A stretch of 64,000 bases of DNA from the NCBI GenBank assembly GCA_002709695.1, contig PAQF01000026.1, positions 93,646-157,645 of the forward strand. Reading direction: 5' to 3'. The position numbers and the translations under genes were made by a program. Below, piece by piece: positions 46,844 to 56,368 of this stretch; the stretch's first letter is position 1; each line of letters begins with the position of its first letter. Source of the stretch: Candidatus Poribacteria bacterium (GTDB lineage: Bacteria; Poribacteria; WGA-4E; UBA9662). The notes beneath the pieces were generated by a model, which saw only the letters and a program-made list of their open reading frames with translations, was not told the origin of the DNA and ran no database searches.

Positions 46844-48763
46844 CTATCTCCAACCACCTATCATATCTCGTTCCAAGTCAGAACCGACGCGTTGGATTAA
46901 CCCATCCCAATCTCCAAGCTTTTCCTGTCTAAACAATCTCACCGTCTGATACCATGGCGTGCTTTCTTTCTCCAACATCCACCGCCAATCCGGACGAGAC
47001 GATAACAAAACCCAAACCTTTTTGCCTAATCCTCCTGACATATGTACGGTTGTATTCGAAGTAGATACAATCAAATCTAGTGACGATACTTGGGCCGCAA
47101 AACCATCTAAATCACTCAATGGATCTATCTGTTCATCTATATACATAGAGTAACCAGTCATAGCCGCATATGCCTCAATTTCTTCTCTGATATCTCCATA
47201 TTGTAAATTAACAAAATAACAATCCTCTTGAGATAGGATAGGCGACCAGTGTGTCAAAGGAGCATTCTTTGTTTGAGCTCTTCTTTTATCGATACCTGTA
47301 CTTTTCCAAGAAATGCCAACTAGCAGTTTATTACCTGCTAAATCCCGATATTTTTCCTGTAAACACCTAACCTGATTCGGACAAGCTTGTAAATACGATC
47401 CCTGCGCCAAAAGAAAAGCATCCTCATCTACTCTCAGCCATTGCCCTAAACTCCCCATTGGAATCTGGTAATCAATAGCAAGATCTAGTAATTTGGGATT
47501 AGCCGGATCTTCCCGTGGAACAAACTGAATAGACGGAAAAGACCGATGCAATAGAGGAACTAGCCGTTTATCACATTCAACAATAATGCTTGAATTCATT
47601 TTCAAGAGGGTCGGAAGCATACTTGCCAACATAATTTCGTCACCAATCCCTTGTTCAGCCCAAACAAGAATAGTTTTTCCATTCAGATCCGAACCATTCC
47701 AGAACTCCTGAGGAAAATCTCGCTTATTGAGAAAAAAACCGAGACCTTTACATTTCAACCGCCATTCATATTCCCTCCAGCCACTACTGAAGTCACCCTG
47801 CAACAATAAAACCAACCCTAAATTATTGTGAGCTTCACTGTAATCTGGATTAATCCTTAAAGCACTCTGATATGCCAGAACAGCATCCTCTAACTTTCCT
47901 TGCTCCTTTAGAGTATTACCAAGATTATTGTATGCTTCACTGTAATCAGGGTTGATTTCCAACGCACGTGAGTACGATTGGATCGCTTGATCTAATTCCC
48001 CCTGCTCTTTTAATGAAATACCAAGATTATTGTATGCTTCACTGTAATCAGGGTTGATTTCCAACGCACGTGAGTACGATTGGATCGCTTGATCTAATTC
48101 CCCCTGCTCTTGTAACGCAAGACCAAGATTATAAAACGCCTCACCATAATTAGAATTAATTTCTAACGCGCGATGATATACTTTGATTGCTTGATCTAAT
48201 TTTTTCTGCTTCTGTAGGATGGTACCAAGGCTATTATATATTTCGGCATCCTCTGAATTAATTTCGATCGCTCGCTGATAGGTCTGAATAGCATTATCAA
48301 ACTCACCCTGCTTCTTTTGCGCAGCACCTAAATTGTAGTATATTCTGGCATCCTTTGAATTAATCTCGATCGCTTTATGATAGGCTTCAATAGATTTATC
48401 CAATTCTCCTCGCGTCTGTAATGCATTACCCAAATTATTATAAACGTCTGAATCATTGGGATTGATTTCGATCGCTCTATGGTAAGCCTCAATAGATTTA
48501 TCCAATTCTCCCTGATCTTGCCACACGAGACCCAAGTTAATATAAAATATATGCTGATGTGAGTCGACTTCTATAGCCTTGGTAATTAAAGTAACGGCAA
48601 CTTCATACCTTCCAACTTGATAAGCAAGAAAACCCAGCAAATTTAATGCATCCGCATTTCTGGGCGAGATTTTCAGCACCTGTTGGTATATTTGCTCAGC
48701 TCTTTGCAATTGGCCTGATTGATGGAAGACAATTGCTTCTTGTAATTTTCGATCGACATCCAT
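46844..48763 (-). CDS. TPR-repeat glycosyltransferase-like protein
   Basis: 639 residues, no signal peptide. About ten tetratricopeptide repeats of 34 residues fill residues 5-345 (typical A-x-YNNLGxxLKEQGELDQAIQSY). The C-terminal 280 residues resemble GT9/ADP-heptose-transferase-like domains attached to TPRs: GKTILVWAEQGIGDEIMLASMLP near residue 362, then a Rossmann-like half with LVGISWKSTG near residue 480 and LDLIVSTSNTTVHMSGGLGKKVW near residue 570. Probable role is glycosylation of proteins or surface glycans; acceptor unknown. The gene contains a 92-nt perfect internal DNA duplication (47918-48009 and 48020-48111). Confidence 0.82.
   Translation of the reverse strand: MDVDRKLQEAIVFHQSGQLQRAEQIYQQVLKISPRNADALNLLGFLAYQVGRYEVAVTLITKAIEVDSHQHIFYINLGLVWQDQGELDKSIEAYHRAIEINPNDSDVYNNLGNALQTRGELDKSIEAYHKAIEINSKDARIYYNLGAAQKKQGEFDNAIQTYQRAIEINSEDAEIYNSLGTILQKQKKLDQAIKVYHRALEINSNYGEAFYNLGLALQEQGELDQAIQSYSRALEINPDYSEAYNNLGISLKEQGELDQAIQSYSRALEINPDYSEAYNNLGNTLKEQGKLEDAVLAYQSALRINPDYSEAHNNLGLVLLLQGDFSSGWREYEWRLKCKGLGFFLNKRDFPQEFWNGSDLNGKTILVWAEQGIGDEIMLASMLPTLLKMNSSIIVECDKRLVPLLHRSFPSIQFVPREDPANPKLLDLAIDYQIPMGSLGQWLRVDEDAFLLAQGSYLQACPNQVRCLQEKYRDLAGNKLLVGISWKSTGIDKRRAQTKNAPLTHWSPILSQEDCYFVNLQYGDIREEIEAYAAMTGYSMYIDEQIDPLSDLDGFAAQVSSLDLIVSTSNTTVHMSGGLGKKVWVLLSSRPDWRWMLEKESTPWYQTVRLFRQEKLGDWDGLIQRVGSDLERDMIGGWR
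47918..48111. repeat. Perfect 92-nt internal duplication (102-nt TPR unit)
   Basis: Bases 47918-48009 recur without change at 48020-48111, offset 102 nt, i.e. exactly one 34-residue TPR. Synonymous sites are also identical, so the duplication or a gene-conversion event is recent; flanking repeats are visibly diverged. Confidence 0.9.
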
Positions 48764-49121
48764 TCAAGTTTTTTCACTATGGCAAACTAATCCTGTTGCA
48801 TCCATTGAAAATTGAGCAATTCAATAGTCAAACCTAGCAAGTTATCGTTTAATACAGAGAATAAACCATAATTTGGCTAATTTAAGGCGATTGTGCTAGT
48901 AGGGCTAAACTGACCGCAACACTGCCACACTGCATTAAGTTGGCCCATTGAACTATTGAGGATTTGCTTTTTGCTCCAAGCAATTTGAGCGAATTTAACT
49001 AAGTGTATAAAATAATTTCCAATTACCGAAATCCATCAGCCCTAAAGCAAAAGCGAGTAGATACATTGCGATCTATTTAAATTGATTACTAATCGGCTAT
49101 TTGAGGACGAGTTAAGATGAT
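48764..49121. other. 358-nt intergenic region
   Basis: Between two minus-strand genes. I see a TTGACT on the minus strand close to the TPR gene but no matching -10 box, short inverted repeats around TTGCTT/AAGCAA near 48965-48987, and no coding frame or RNA gene. Nothing else recognised. Confidence 0.4.
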
Positions 49122-50939
49122 TTACTTCCCAATCTGAGTAATCCCCTCACCTTCCTTAATTACAATCCGCTGATTAACTTCAATATCAGTGAATCGTTCG
49201 ATCTCCCCAGTCAACCACTCGACTTCAAGCCAATCAACTAACAAGTGACTTCCTAACCCAAATTCCGCTATTAAGCTATTAAACGACATGTAGCTTGACC
49301 CAGCCATGATCTCACGCAGTTGATTCATGTTTCCTGACTGAAGCCGTATTTTCGAGCCTATCCCATCTCGATTACCAGACGTGCCAATCAACCTGACATG
49401 GAGCCAATTATATGACCGTGCTTCGTTTCGCAGTAAAACGGCTTGTTCATGATTGTTAACAACAAAGATATCAACATCTCCATCATTATCATAATCTCCA
49501 AAGGCTGCCCCGCGCCCAACGTACAATGGCATCGAAGCAAGTCCTGAGACTTCGCTCACATCAGCAAAAACTCCTTCTCCTTCATTACGAAAAAGTTGAT
49601 CTTGCTGCGCAATTAGGTACTGCGGTTGGTCGAGTTTCTGGAACGAGCTACCGTTTGCAATAAAAATATCTAAGTCACCATCATTATCATAATCAAAAAA
49701 ATCCGTTCCCCAACCAATATACTCTAGACTTTCCTCACCCAACGCAGCCCCATATGATTCATCAACAAGGCGAATAAACGTTTCTTCACTTTGGTTACCC
49801 ATAGTTGGAAAAATAAGGTCGTTTTCTTCCACCCAAAGATTTCTATATAACGCGTTTTCTTCATCAATCCAGTGACTCATAAAAAGATCTAAATCCTGAT
49901 CACCATCATAATCGCCGCTCGTTAGTCCCATCGACCCGCGAAAATCGGCAGCCCAAGATGCTTCACTGATATCTTCAAATGTACCATCCCCATTGTTTCG
50001 ATAAACAAAATTGGGAGATGTGTCATTAGCTACATACAGATCAAGATCACCATCTAAATCGAGATCAGAGAAGATTACCTGCAAACTTCTACCACCATGG
50101 GCTTCAACACCAAGTTCAGCGGTTACATCAGCAAATGTACCATCCCCATTGTTCCGATATAAGACATTATCCTGTGGAGCAAAGATGTGTGGATTTAGCG
50201 CACTCGGAACTGGTTTACCTGCCTGCATCGATTCCTCCTGCATAGCCCCTAACTCGCTCAAATCATATTCAACATAATTGCACACATATAAGTCCAAATT
50301 CCCATCATTATCATAATCACCAAAAGCAGCCCCAGTACTCCAAAGCAAATCACCAACACCTGCATCCAAGGTAACGTTTGTAAAACTGCCATTTCCAGTG
50401 TTTCTATAAAGCACATTTTGGCCATAATTGGTGACATAAAGATCAAGATCACCATCATTATCGTAATCACCGAAAATACAACCCATTCCGTACCCTTGAT
50501 CACCTACGTTTGTTTCAACCGTAACATCAGTAAAAGTACCATTCCCATTGTTTCGGTAAAGCACATTTCTTGCTGACATATCGGTAAGTTTCTGGGCAAG
50601 AGGCCCTGGATTATTAACAATATAAAGGTCCAGGTCTCCATCACCATCGTAGTCGGCAAAACCAGCCCCAGACCCCATATCCTCCGGTAGTAACGAAGTA
50701 CGAGGACCTCGAGAATGTGTAAAGTTGATTCCCGTTGAGGTAACACGTTTGAAAGCAACCTCATCTGAACCCACCTCCTGAAGATCAATTTGTCCAGATA
50801 CAACCACCTGATGGGCGAAAAAAATGAAAAGGATTGCTTGACATAGATAAAAAGGATTGCCGGTAATCCTAGAATTTGATTTTTGTAACAAAAACTGCCC
50901 ATCCCCTTTTTGGAGCATGATTCGAATAGTCATGTCCAA
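49122..50939 (-). CDS. FG-GAP/VCBS repeat protein with ASPIC/UnbV C-terminal domain
   Basis: 605 residues. A hydrophobic segment around residues 28-48 serves as a signal or anchor, so a shorter start is possible. Seven or so FG-GAP/VCBS repeats follow, each with a calcium-binding-like loop such as FADYDGDGDLDLYIVN, FGDYDNDGDLDLYVTN or FGDYDNDGDVDIFVVN (Asp at positions 1, 3, 5). The last 100 residues are the ASPIC/UnbV domain: WLHVRLIGTSGNRDGIGSKIRL, REIMAGSSYMSFNSL, HFGLG-type AEFGLGSHLLVD and WLTGEIERF. Secreted or surface calcium-binding propeller; ligand unknown. The DNA is repetitive because of the DNDGDLD loops. Confidence 0.88.
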   Translation of the reverse strand: MDMTIRIMLQKGDGQFLLQKSNSRITGNPFYLCQAILFIFFAHQVVVSGQIDLQEVGSDEVAFKRVTSTGINFTHSRGPRTSLLPEDMGSGAGFADYDGDGDLDLYIVNNPGPLAQKLTDMSARNVLYRNNGNGTFTDVTVETNVGDQGYGMGCIFGDYDNDGDLDLYVTNYGQNVLYRNTGNGSFTNVTLDAGVGDLLWSTGAAFGDYDNDGNLDLYVCNYVEYDLSELGAMQEESMQAGKPVPSALNPHIFAPQDNVLYRNNGDGTFADVTAELGVEAHGGRSLQVIFSDLDLDGDLDLYVANDTSPNFVYRNNGDGTFEDISEASWAADFRGSMGLTSGDYDGDQDLDLFMSHWIDEENALYRNLWVEENDLIFPTMGNQSEETFIRLVDESYGAALGEESLEYIGWGTDFFDYDNDGDLDIFIANGSSFQKLDQPQYLIAQQDQLFRNEGEGVFADVSEVSGLASMPLYVGRGAAFGDYDNDGDVDIFVVNNHEQAVLLRNEARSYNWLHVRLIGTSGNRDGIGSKIRLQSGNMNQLREIMAGSSYMSFNSLIAEFGLGSHLLVDWLEVEWLTGEIERFTDIEVNQRIVIKEGEGITQIGK

Positions 50940-50975
50940 TCTACTAATTGCAACAACCCTTGGCCAAACAACAAA

Positions 50976-53396
50976 TTAAATCGGCTTTATGATCATCTTT
51001 ATTTTTGTTCCCTTAGGTGGAACGACATCGCTATTAACCCGAAAAGTCCGATCATCGGTACCATCAACAAATGGATGATTAAAGATCGAATCCGGATCAC
51101 GATAAAGTGCAATTACATTGTGAAAAAGCTGTGCAGTAAATTGATTGTTCACAATTCGAGCGCCAGTCATAATCCAATCCGTAAGCTGCATAGGCTCATC
51201 GGTAATTGAATTCCAAACCAATTCCTCAGCATGACGACGAACCGTTTGACCTTGAAGTTGCCATTCAACCGATATCTTAGCTAAATCACCTTCGGGAGAG
51301 TGAGGATCTCCCTGTACTGTTAAATTCATACCAGGCTTCATACCCAAACGCAACAGAGCAACCTGAATATGAATTGGCTCAGCTTCCAGCACAATCAAAC
51401 TTTCATGTGTCTTACCCAATTTCCCACTCGCAAAGAACTCAAGAATCGTATTGTTATTAACAATATTGATTGTACCGTTGATGATTACTTCCCGCTCACT
51501 TGTTTCGACCAACACATTACCAACCTGATAAAGGCTATCACTCAACCTTTGGACCTGAGCAGTTGGATCAATTGCCTCCGCTGATTTAGGGCGAATCTTT
51601 ATACTTTGCGAAATGCTGTTATTGCTACGATCAATATCTTCAATCTGTTGTTGAGGATCAATAATAACGTATATCTGATGATTACCCATTTTCTTAGCTA
51701 TCCAATCAACCGACACCGTTGTTTCACCAAGATTTGGCGTAAAAATGACATGCTGGCTCGCAATCGGATCCCCCTTGCGAGCCAGATCTCCATCAAAGAA
51801 ATCGATTTCTCCAATGACATCAAGAGGTAAACCCGTATTTGTAACAGTTACACTCAGTCGCATCGGTTCTCCAACACGAGGAGAAGGAGGAGAAACACGC
51901 AAACTCCGGTTAACAAGACCTAGATTAGGCTTACTAGATTTAGGTATTGACCGTGTAAGAAACATCAAAGCGAAACAGGTAGTTGGAAAGTAAGCATAGG
52001 AATCAACCCACTGACCATTCGCTTGCTGTTCGACTACTAGCATATCCGCAATTTCCTGATACCAATCATGACCAAGCAATTGATCCAATCTCGGTGGAAT
52101 ATCAGCAAAACGTTGTAACGAAAGCAAATAATAATAATGCCAAGAAAGAGCACCTGGATTACGAGTGAGTGTCCAATATTTTTTTATCCATGCCAGCCCT
52201 TTTTGAATCTGCGGATCTTCTGTTGAAACACCACATGCACGTAGAGCCCACAACCCTGTTGCCGTCATACTACCATAAACACCATCTGCCCACGGAGACC
52301 CATTGTCAACCAAATTGTAAAGCCAACCACCGGTTTGGGTCTGATTGCGCCGTATCCATTTTTCCGCACGGATCCACGTCTCCTGAGGTATTTCCAATCC
52401 CCATTGCTTTGCCGCATAGAGCGAGTAAATGACCATATTCATATGTGCACCATCGGCCGTGGCACCATATCCCCAACCACCATCATCACGAGAGTCGGAA
52501 AACTCGTTGTTCTCTCCCAATAGCTGTTTTGCAACAATCTGATCTACTGCAAATTGGGCGCGCTGTCGGTACTTCTGATCATCAGTCGCCACTAGAACAG
52601 GTAATATAATAGCGAATTGATATACAGCGAAATTATTCCAATCCTGAGTTATCAGGAAATCCAAACCCTCTTGAACAACAACATCCTCAACTGTAACCCC
52701 CGCAGACAAGAGTGCAAGTAATCCAATCGCCGTTTCTTGACGACTATCTTCGCCAAAATCCCATGCAGAACCAGGGATTAAATCCTCTGGTAACCCCTTT
52801 AGAGTCGAACCACAAATGACACAACCCATGACTATTTGATTCTCTACACCACACTGCAGACACAGTCGACTGTGCCTACCACGCTGGGATTTAATCCACT
52901 CTACGCCACGATCAATTGCATGTTGAATTTGTTCAGGTGTAGCATGCGGAAACTGACGAGGTGATGCGACCAACGAAGCAAAAATAACGTTATCAGTCAA
53001 ATCTGATTCACGAATATACTTCTCGCTGTTCTCAGGGTTAATTACTGCATAAATATCAGTGGAACCCGCAGGAGGTCTCCATCGAGCTTTAATCGTCTTT
53101 ATTTGATTAACATCTAGCCCAATGAGAACTTGTCGACACATAATTCGCAGAGGACTTTCTTTTGGATTTCCTTCAAATAAAGTTACTACAAGATCTTCAT
53201 TAAGAGTAGGAGAAGCTTTCCCTATATTCTGCACGTTGATCGAAATAGTGATTTCCTCTCCTTCAACAGGGTAAGGATTGGAAAAATTGATACCGTTTGG
53301 AATCCCTCTAAAATTTGGCAACAAAACACTATCAGTTTGAGAATAAACACCAACAGCAAAGAAAAACAATACCCAGAAAATACTATATTTACCCAT
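50976..53396 (-). CDS. Secreted CARDB - alpha/alpha-toroid - CARDB protein with zinc-ribbon-like insert
   Basis: 806 residues. Signal peptide 1-19; first CARDB adhesion domain (about 25-140, with YIRESDLTDN); a prenyltransferase/squalene-cyclase-like alpha/alpha toroid (about 150-470; repeats with Gly-Gly-Trp such as DDGGWGYGA and QTGGWLY); second CARDB (about 480-600, ending DIDRSNNSISQSI); and a beta-rich C-terminus that reads as oxidoreductase- or Ig-like but is unassigned. At the toroid start there is C179-x2-C182-x9-C192-x2-C195, a zinc-ribbon pattern, surprising in an exported protein. No cyclase DxDD motif is seen, so binding rather than terpene cyclisation is likely. Confidence 0.75.
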   Translation of the reverse strand: MGKYSIFWVLFFFAVGVYSQTDSVLLPNFRGIPNGINFSNPYPVEGEEITISINVQNIGKASPTLNEDLVVTLFEGNPKESPLRIMCRQVLIGLDVNQIKTIKARWRPPAGSTDIYAVINPENSEKYIRESDLTDNVIFASLVASPRQFPHATPEQIQHAIDRGVEWIKSQRGRHSRLCLQCGVENQIVMGCVICGSTLKGLPEDLIPGSAWDFGEDSRQETAIGLLALLSAGVTVEDVVVQEGLDFLITQDWNNFAVYQFAIILPVLVATDDQKYRQRAQFAVDQIVAKQLLGENNEFSDSRDDGGWGYGATADGAHMNMVIYSLYAAKQWGLEIPQETWIRAEKWIRRNQTQTGGWLYNLVDNGSPWADGVYGSMTATGLWALRACGVSTEDPQIQKGLAWIKKYWTLTRNPGALSWHYYYLLSLQRFADIPPRLDQLLGHDWYQEIADMLVVEQQANGQWVDSYAYFPTTCFALMFLTRSIPKSSKPNLGLVNRSLRVSPPSPRVGEPMRLSVTVTNTGLPLDVIGEIDFFDGDLARKGDPIASQHVIFTPNLGETTVSVDWIAKKMGNHQIYVIIDPQQQIEDIDRSNNSISQSIKIRPKSAEAIDPTAQVQRLSDSLYQVGNVLVETSEREVIINGTINIVNNNTILEFFASGKLGKTHESLIVLEAEPIHIQVALLRLGMKPGMNLTVQGDPHSPEGDLAKISVEWQLQGQTVRRHAEELVWNSITDEPMQLTDWIMTGARIVNNQFTAQLFHNVIALYRDPDSIFNHPFVDGTDDRTFRVNSDVVPPKGTKIKMIIKPI

Positions 53397-53462
53397 TAAC
53401 CATTCACCAGCTTAAATTCGCAGACATTTTTGTAATGTAAGTCTGCAATCTTGCCATAGGGT

Positions 53463-54434
53463 CTATTGAATTGGCCAATGATCAACAGAAACATAGGAAG
53501 GCTGGAATATAGGATTACCAATCATCTTCTGCCCTTGGGAGGAAAACTTGATAACTTCTCCGGTGAATGATTGCCCCAGTTGATCTGCAGCCCACACAGT
53601 ACCATCCTTTGGGTTCACACTTATAAACATAACTACTACTCCCGCAGGTTCCTCTACCAACTTAGAACCATCGGATGAAAGTTTCACCAAAGTATTATTG
53701 CTAGAAACTAGCCAAACGCTATCATCAGCATTAACACAGGGAGAAATCGGCATATCAATATCTGTAATACGCAACAATTCTTGACCATCTGAGTTAAGTT
53801 TTACAATAACGTTGCCTCGTGGATCAGCAGCCCAAGCATTGCCTGTTTTTGAATTTACAGAAACATATTTAGGTTCTTTCAATGTAGTATAAGGCACTGT
53901 AAGTAACGTTCCTTCTGCACTATAACGCGAGACCTTCTGCCCTCTAGAATCTGTTACCCAACAACTCCCATCAGCAGTATTGACAGAAACATCTGGTTCA
54001 TAGACACCTTTAATGGTAGCTAGAATTGTATTCCCATCAGCTGACACTTTATTGATCACATCTATTCCCCCTCCCCAAACAGTGCCATCAACCGGGTTAA
54101 TCGATAATTTCTGAGGGCGCCACCCTTTTACCGTAACAGGTTTAAAATCTCCTGTTTCAGTATCATATCTATAAACGGTGTTCGCTGCCTTAACTGCTAT
54201 CCAGACGACACCGGTTTTTGGATCAACTTCTACCGCCTCGACTTGGCTCACATCAGGAATGGTAATTGTATTTGGAAATGCCTTTCCATCATTTGAATCG
54301 ACTTTCCAAATCGTGTCACCTCCAGAAACGACCCAACACTCATTGTTATATGCAGCTTGCAATTCGCTATTTACAATAAAAATTAACATTCCACTTAAAG
54401 CTACTAACATTAGAACGAACAGATTCTTCAACAT
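53463..54434 (-). CDS. Secreted NHL/SMP-30-like beta-propeller protein
   Basis: 323 residues from ATG 54434 (MLKNLFVLMLVALSG), which starts an ordinary signal peptide and is preceded by a G-run; a longer reading from 54503 has no leader-like start. The mature part has about six propeller blades of 40-45 residues, each carrying a phrase like SVNPVDGTVWGG, SVNTADGSCWVTD or SVNSKTGNAWAADPRGN (D/N-x-G-x-(V/A)-W). This is the NHL/Virginiamycin-lyase-like six-bladed propeller pattern. No catalytic residues assigned. Upstream, the divergent permease gene starts only about 110 nt away, so the two promoters lie together. Confidence 0.72.
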   Translation of the reverse strand: MLKNLFVLMLVALSGMLIFIVNSELQAAYNNECWVVSGGDTIWKVDSNDGKAFPNTITIPDVSQVEAVEVDPKTGVVWIAVKAANTVYRYDTETGDFKPVTVKGWRPQKLSINPVDGTVWGGGIDVINKVSADGNTILATIKGVYEPDVSVNTADGSCWVTDSRGQKVSRYSAEGTLLTVPYTTLKEPKYVSVNSKTGNAWAADPRGNVIVKLNSDGQELLRITDIDMPISPCVNADDSVWLVSSNNTLVKLSSDGSKLVEEPAGVVVMFISVNPKDGTVWAADQLGQSFTGEVIKFSSQGQKMIGNPIFQPSYVSVDHWPIQ

Positions 54435-54507
54435 AACTATATTCCCCCCCAATTTTGTTCCTTGATTGAAATCACATACCTGTATGCTATTCTTAAGTGA
54501 CAATGAC

Positions 54508-54536
54508 TTGTCTAGTCAATTCAAATCGCTTATAAT
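54508..54536 (+). promoter_or_regulatory. Sigma70-type promoter directly abutting the permease start codon
   Basis: TTGTCT (54508-54513), 17-nt spacer, consensus TATAAT (54531-54536). Only 9 nt separate the -10 box from the ATG at 54546, so transcription should start at or within about 3 nt of the ATG: a leaderless mRNA. Confidence 0.75.
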
Positions 54537-54545
54537 ACCGTTCCC

Positions 54546-55265
54546 ATGCTTGCTATTATCATAAAAGACCTGCACTTGTATACTTCTAACCGGTCAAAGT
54601 ATAGACTGATCCAATTTTCAATTGTTTTACTAACTTCAGCTATATTTTTTATTGCAACCATCGAATACTTTTCCACCACCCGAACAAACCCACAAATAGA
54701 CGCAGGACACAATATTTTTACGATTCTTGTGTCTACACTATTTATAACTATTACTGGAGTTATTACACCAATCTTTGCGATTGAATCTATCCAAGATGAA
54801 CGACACAACACGAACTTCGACTTACTTCATCTCTCGAGATTGTCGACAGTCCAAATACTACTTGGCAAACTAACCGCCATATTATTAGCATCGTTTACCC
54901 TAACACTTATGACTGCTCCAATCTTCATACTATCAACCTATATGAATGAATTTAAGCTAAGAGATTTGTTAACCTGTAGCATGGTATTTCTGTCGGCAAA
55001 CATACTCTTTATACTAATTAGTTTTGGTCTTGCACTTAGACTTAATGAAAATATTTTGTCATGTAGCTATGGAACAATTCTCGCTATTATATTACTGCCA
55101 CTAGCTACTCCCAAACCTATTTGGTGGATTAGTCCGTTGGCTATTCTAATAGAGGTAGTAAAACTAGAAAACAACCCCAAGGTATGGTTGAATATCGGTG
55201 GGCATTTTGTGGTTGCGTTACTGCTCTTTATTCTAATAAAACAACGATTAGCTTCTAAAGCGTAG
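54546..55265 (+). CDS. ABC-2-type transporter permease-like membrane protein (orphan)
   Basis: 239 residues with six predicted membrane helices and a short basic N-terminus. After helix 2 the stretch FAIESIQDERHNTNFDLLHLSRLSTVQILLGKLTA has the ABC-2 permease pattern (E-R-x-x-x-T-x-x-L-L-x-x-(T/S)-x-x-x-I-x-x-G-K), the loop that docks on the ATPase. Family: ABC-2/NatB-like export permease. No ATP-binding subunit gene is in the neighbourhood, which is unusual as these are nearly always paired. No ribosome site is visible and the promoter predicts a leaderless mRNA. Confidence 0.8.
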   Translation: MLAIIIKDLHLYTSNRSKYRLIQFSIVLLTSAIFFIATIEYFSTTRTNPQIDAGHNIFTILVSTLFITITGVITPIFAIESIQDERHNTNFDLLHLSRLSTVQILLGKLTAILLASFTLTLMTAPIFILSTYMNEFKLRDLLTCSMVFLSANILFILISFGLALRLNENILSCSYGTILAIILLPLATPKPIWWISPLAILIEVVKLENNPKVWLNIGGHFVVALLLFILIKQRLASKA

Positions 55266-55321
55266 GAATCAGTTTGGGGTTATATAGCACGTCCCCCAGT
55301 GCAATCCGAAGGAACATTCGA

Positions 55322-56296
55322 CTAACGCCCAAAATGAAAACAGTTCTTAATAACGTCCAACCATCTTTGGGAATGTACTTCTAAACCAAGTTGACCAAAA
55401 TGCACGCCGTCATAACGGTATTTCACACCAACTAAATCATCGGTAGTTGGCCCTTCAAACGCTACCCCCCGCTCAACCAACTCCTTTTGGCCTGCTAGAA
55501 TTTCCGCTTGTTTGTCCACATGATCCTCTCCATGAAAAGAAACCTGCGCCACGATCCAAGGCAAATTCAAATTGGCATCCTTATGTGATTGATTAATTAT
55601 TTTTTTCATACCTCTCGTATAAGAATCTGCAGATGTGCCAGCAATAGTATCAGATTCACCTTGGTGCCATAACACAGCACGTGCACCAGTTGGAGACAAG
55701 GAAGAAATAGCCCACCGAATACGGGAATAAAGCGAACCTTCAATATCTGGATCCCACTGGCCAACCGCAGTTCCTCCCACCCCAACAGAGACAAAACCAA
55801 TCGGCAAGTCAATTTCCCTGACCATTAGATCTCCTAGTAGAGGCCATGGTGTTCCACCCTCAGCAGTCGCTATAGGCTGTGGATCATCTGCAGTTTGCCA
55901 GCCATTTTCTCCGAGGGCAACGATTCTATCATCTTCCACGTTCTGCCGAGGATATCCATGGTTAGCAGAATTCGACTGTCCTGCGGTAATCCAGACTTCA
56001 CCAACTCCAACCCTATTAACATCAGTTTTCGCTAAGATTTCCCCATTGGAAACAGCATGAAACTGCAAATGATACCATCCTCCTGCAGCAAGCTCTATGA
56101 TAGTTAAAAAAGATTGATCCTCACCCACATCAATCGTAAACGACCTCTGTAACTTACCCTCTATTGACGCAAAAACCTCAATGTGAGTAGCTTCGCCTTT
56201 ACAGGAACCAGAAACCTTGATATTAGCTTTCTGCTTGACATTTTGCTGAAAAACAGCACGCTCTACCGGTGTATCAACTACAATAAAATTACCCAT
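55322..56296 (-). CDS. SASA-family carbohydrate acetylesterase
   Basis: 324 residues, SGNH-type hydrolase of the sialate-O-acetylesterase/acetylxylan-esterase (DUF303) family. Block I GQSNS gives the catalytic Ser108; the block WHQGESD supplies the conserved Gln-Gly-Glu region; the C-terminal DGVHFGQLG gives the Asp/His of the triad. About 100 residues of Ig-like beta sandwich precede the catalytic part, in which the family often carries an added domain. No obvious signal peptide. Likely removes O-acetyl groups from sugars; precise substrate unknown. Confidence 0.87.
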   Translation of the reverse strand: MGNFIVVDTPVERAVFQQNVKQKANIKVSGSCKGEATHIEVFASIEGKLQRSFTIDVGEDQSFLTIIELAAGGWYHLQFHAVSNGEILAKTDVNRVGVGEVWITAGQSNSANHGYPRQNVEDDRIVALGENGWQTADDPQPIATAEGGTPWPLLGDLMVREIDLPIGFVSVGVGGTAVGQWDPDIEGSLYSRIRWAISSLSPTGARAVLWHQGESDTIAGTSADSYTRGMKKIINQSHKDANLNLPWIVAQVSFHGEDHVDKQAEILAGQKELVERGVAFEGPTTDDLVGVKYRYDGVHFGQLGLEVHSQRWLDVIKNCFHFGR

Positions 56297-56368
56297 TAAG
56301 GCCTCAAACTATTGTTAAAAACTTGCCCACCTTTATTTTATAATAGAAAATTTGGTGACCCAAGGATG

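Noticed and set aside
47918-48111. CRISPR-like or mobile repeat
   Set aside because: Period is 102 nt, in frame, and each unit encodes a TPR; there are no spacers.
54500-54530. Minus-strand promoter (TTGACT, 18 nt, TAAGAA) for the propeller gene
   Set aside because: The -10 box is a poor match; the plus-strand promoter is much better at the same place.
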